Source: Spirochaetales bacterium (GTDB lineage Bacteria; Spirochaetota; Spirochaetia; DSM-27196; SKKC01). Taken from it: 9,679 nucleotides of DNA. The translations under genes and the position numbers were made by a program. Positions 8,912-9,679 of this stretch are shown here, in pieces (position 1 is the first letter of the stretch; each line of letters opens with the position of its first letter). The stretch is taken from NCBI GenBank assembly GCA_007126865.1, contig SLAN01000126.1, forward strand, positions 1 to 9,679, in the 5' to 3' direction. Under the pieces are notes generated by a model. It saw only the letters and a list, made by a program, of their open reading frames with translations, had not been told where the DNA came from and made no database searches.

Positions 8912-9679
8912 TTATCGATCAGATTCGGCCGCAGCGAGCGTGTTCGTAATCGATTCAAGCAGACCGGTGCCGAGCAGGCGCCCGCCCACCTCGTCGGTTA
9001 CGTTCGGGAGTGCAAAGAGGTGCTCGAGAAAGAGCCCCGCAGCACCGTAAGCGATCACCTTCTCACCGAGCGGAGATATGCGAATCTCGCAATCCACCTC
9101 GTTCCGATACGACCAGTTGCGCTGAACCTCCTCTTTCAGCACTCGCCGCACATACTCCTCAGGAAAGTCGAACGTACCTCCCAGGACGACATGTCCGAGA
9201 TTGAGCGTGTTCACGAGAAACGCGACGTGGGCGGCGAGCTCGCGAAACATGCGTTCGTGCAGTTCGGGATCGGTGCGTACCATATGGAACTCGTCGTCAG
9301 TCACCGAAAACTGTGTGGTGTTCCCATACTCCCAGAGAACGCTCTTGAACTCTCCGGCCGAATGGTCGCGCCCGTGATGGACCTTGCCGCCGAGCACAAG
9401 GCCGAGGCCGACCGCGATGCTCTTGAAATCGAAATCGCGAGCGTTCGGCAGTCGGAACTCCCCGAGTACGAAGACGAAATTGTTCGGTCGACCGCTGTAA
9501 CGCGAGGCGAGCTCGCCCCAACAACCACAGTTCGCATCGTTCTCCACCATGATGGGAATATCGAGGCGCTTTGCCGCTTCCTCGTACACATCCACCGGCT
9601 CGGTTATGGTAAGAGGATTCGACTGGTAGATGATTCCCTCGCGCAGGTTCACAATGCCGGAAACGCCGAGTCCGGCTCC
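8912..9679 (-). CDS. ROK-family protein, 5' end missing (probable sugar-responsive regulator)
   Basis: The last 255 residues are visible. The reading frame stays open to the window edge, so the true start is outside. ROK hallmarks are Gly1-Ala-Gly-Leu-Gly-Val-Ser-Gly, Val45-Glu-Asn-Asp48-Ala-Asn (Asp48 is the catalytic base in ROK kinases), the glycine-rich stretch 91-98, and Ala108-Gly-Glu110. Two features needed for zinc and sugar binding in ROK kinases are lacking: Glu110 is followed by Phe-Lys-Ser instead of x-Gly-His, and no Cys-x-Cys-Gly-x-x-Gly-Cys cluster follows. This favours a transcriptional regulator (NagC/XylR type) over a kinase, but any DNA-binding N-terminal domain is out of view. 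It lies 173 bp upstream of metH on the same strand, but metH has its own promoter, so co-transcription is doubtful. Confidence 0.82.
   Translation of the reverse strand, partial: GAGLGVSGIVNLREGIIYQSNPLTITEPVDVYEEAAKRLDIPIMVENDANCGCWGELASRYSGRPNNFVFVLGEFRLPNARDFDFKSIAVGLGLVLGGKVHHGRDHSAGEFKSVLWEYGNTTQFSVTDDEFHMVRTDPELHERMFRELAAHVAFLVNTLNLGHVVLGGTFDFPEEYVRRVLKEEVQRNWSYRNEVDCEIRISPLGEKVIAYGAAGLFLEHLFALPNVTDEVGGRLLGTGLLESITNTLAAAESDR

Noticed and set aside
8899..8923. Direct repeat TATCGATCAGA (8899-8909 and 8913-8923) at the ROK gene end
   Set aside because: It has only two 11-bp copies, partly within the coding end, with no mobile-element or attachment-site context. It is probably a local duplication.

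Overview
The window is GC-rich bacterial DNA with dense coding and short intergenic gaps, none longer than about 250 bases. It encodes five complete proteins and one that runs off the right edge. No rRNA, tRNA, CRISPR array, transposase or phage gene is visible. The ROK protein at the right edge and the general gene style resemble free-living spirochaetes, but this taxonomic guess comes from memory and is weak. The organism is probably Gram-negative.

Layout, left to right: (1) a pterin-4a-carbinolamine dehydratase on the + strand (63-404). (2) An intergenic spacer almost entirely filled by a large imperfect inverted repeat (412-542). (3) A long TspO/MBR-like membrane protein on the - strand, convergent with the dehydratase (542-1312). 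(4) A divergent promoter region of about 250 bp. (5) A single + strand ORF (1563-3926) encoding a complete ClC chloride channel/transporter core followed in frame by a complete CobB-type Sir2 deacylase. This is the most unusual object here. (6) A spacer with five 16-bp tandem repeats (3990-4068). (7) A second, free-standing sirtuin (4093-4860), clearly paralogous to the fused domain. (8) metH, cobalamin-dependent methionine synthase, on the - strand (4869-8738), ending 8 bp from the sirtuin stop. (9) The 3' part of a ROK-family gene on the - strand (8912 to beyond 9679).

MetH and the dehydratase are housekeeping enzymes (methionine/one-carbon and pterin metabolism). The central block is the candidate novel system. 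A membrane anion channel carries a NAD+-dependent lysine deacylase where many ClC proteins carry CBS domains, and a soluble copy of the same deacylase sits next door. Both sirtuins keep the catalytic His, the four zinc Cys and the Tyr/Arg pair typical of desuccinylases/demalonylases. The ClC half has Val at the usual internal proton-glutamate position, as in ClC channels. A link between NAD+ or acyl-lysine state and anion flux is an inference from this architecture only.

Three genes (dehydratase, second sirtuin, metH) have promoter-like elements only 6 to 12 bp before their start codons and no Shine-Dalgarno sequence, suggesting leaderless or nearly leaderless mRNAs. The TspO-like gene in contrast has a strong Shine-Dalgarno sequence that decides its start.
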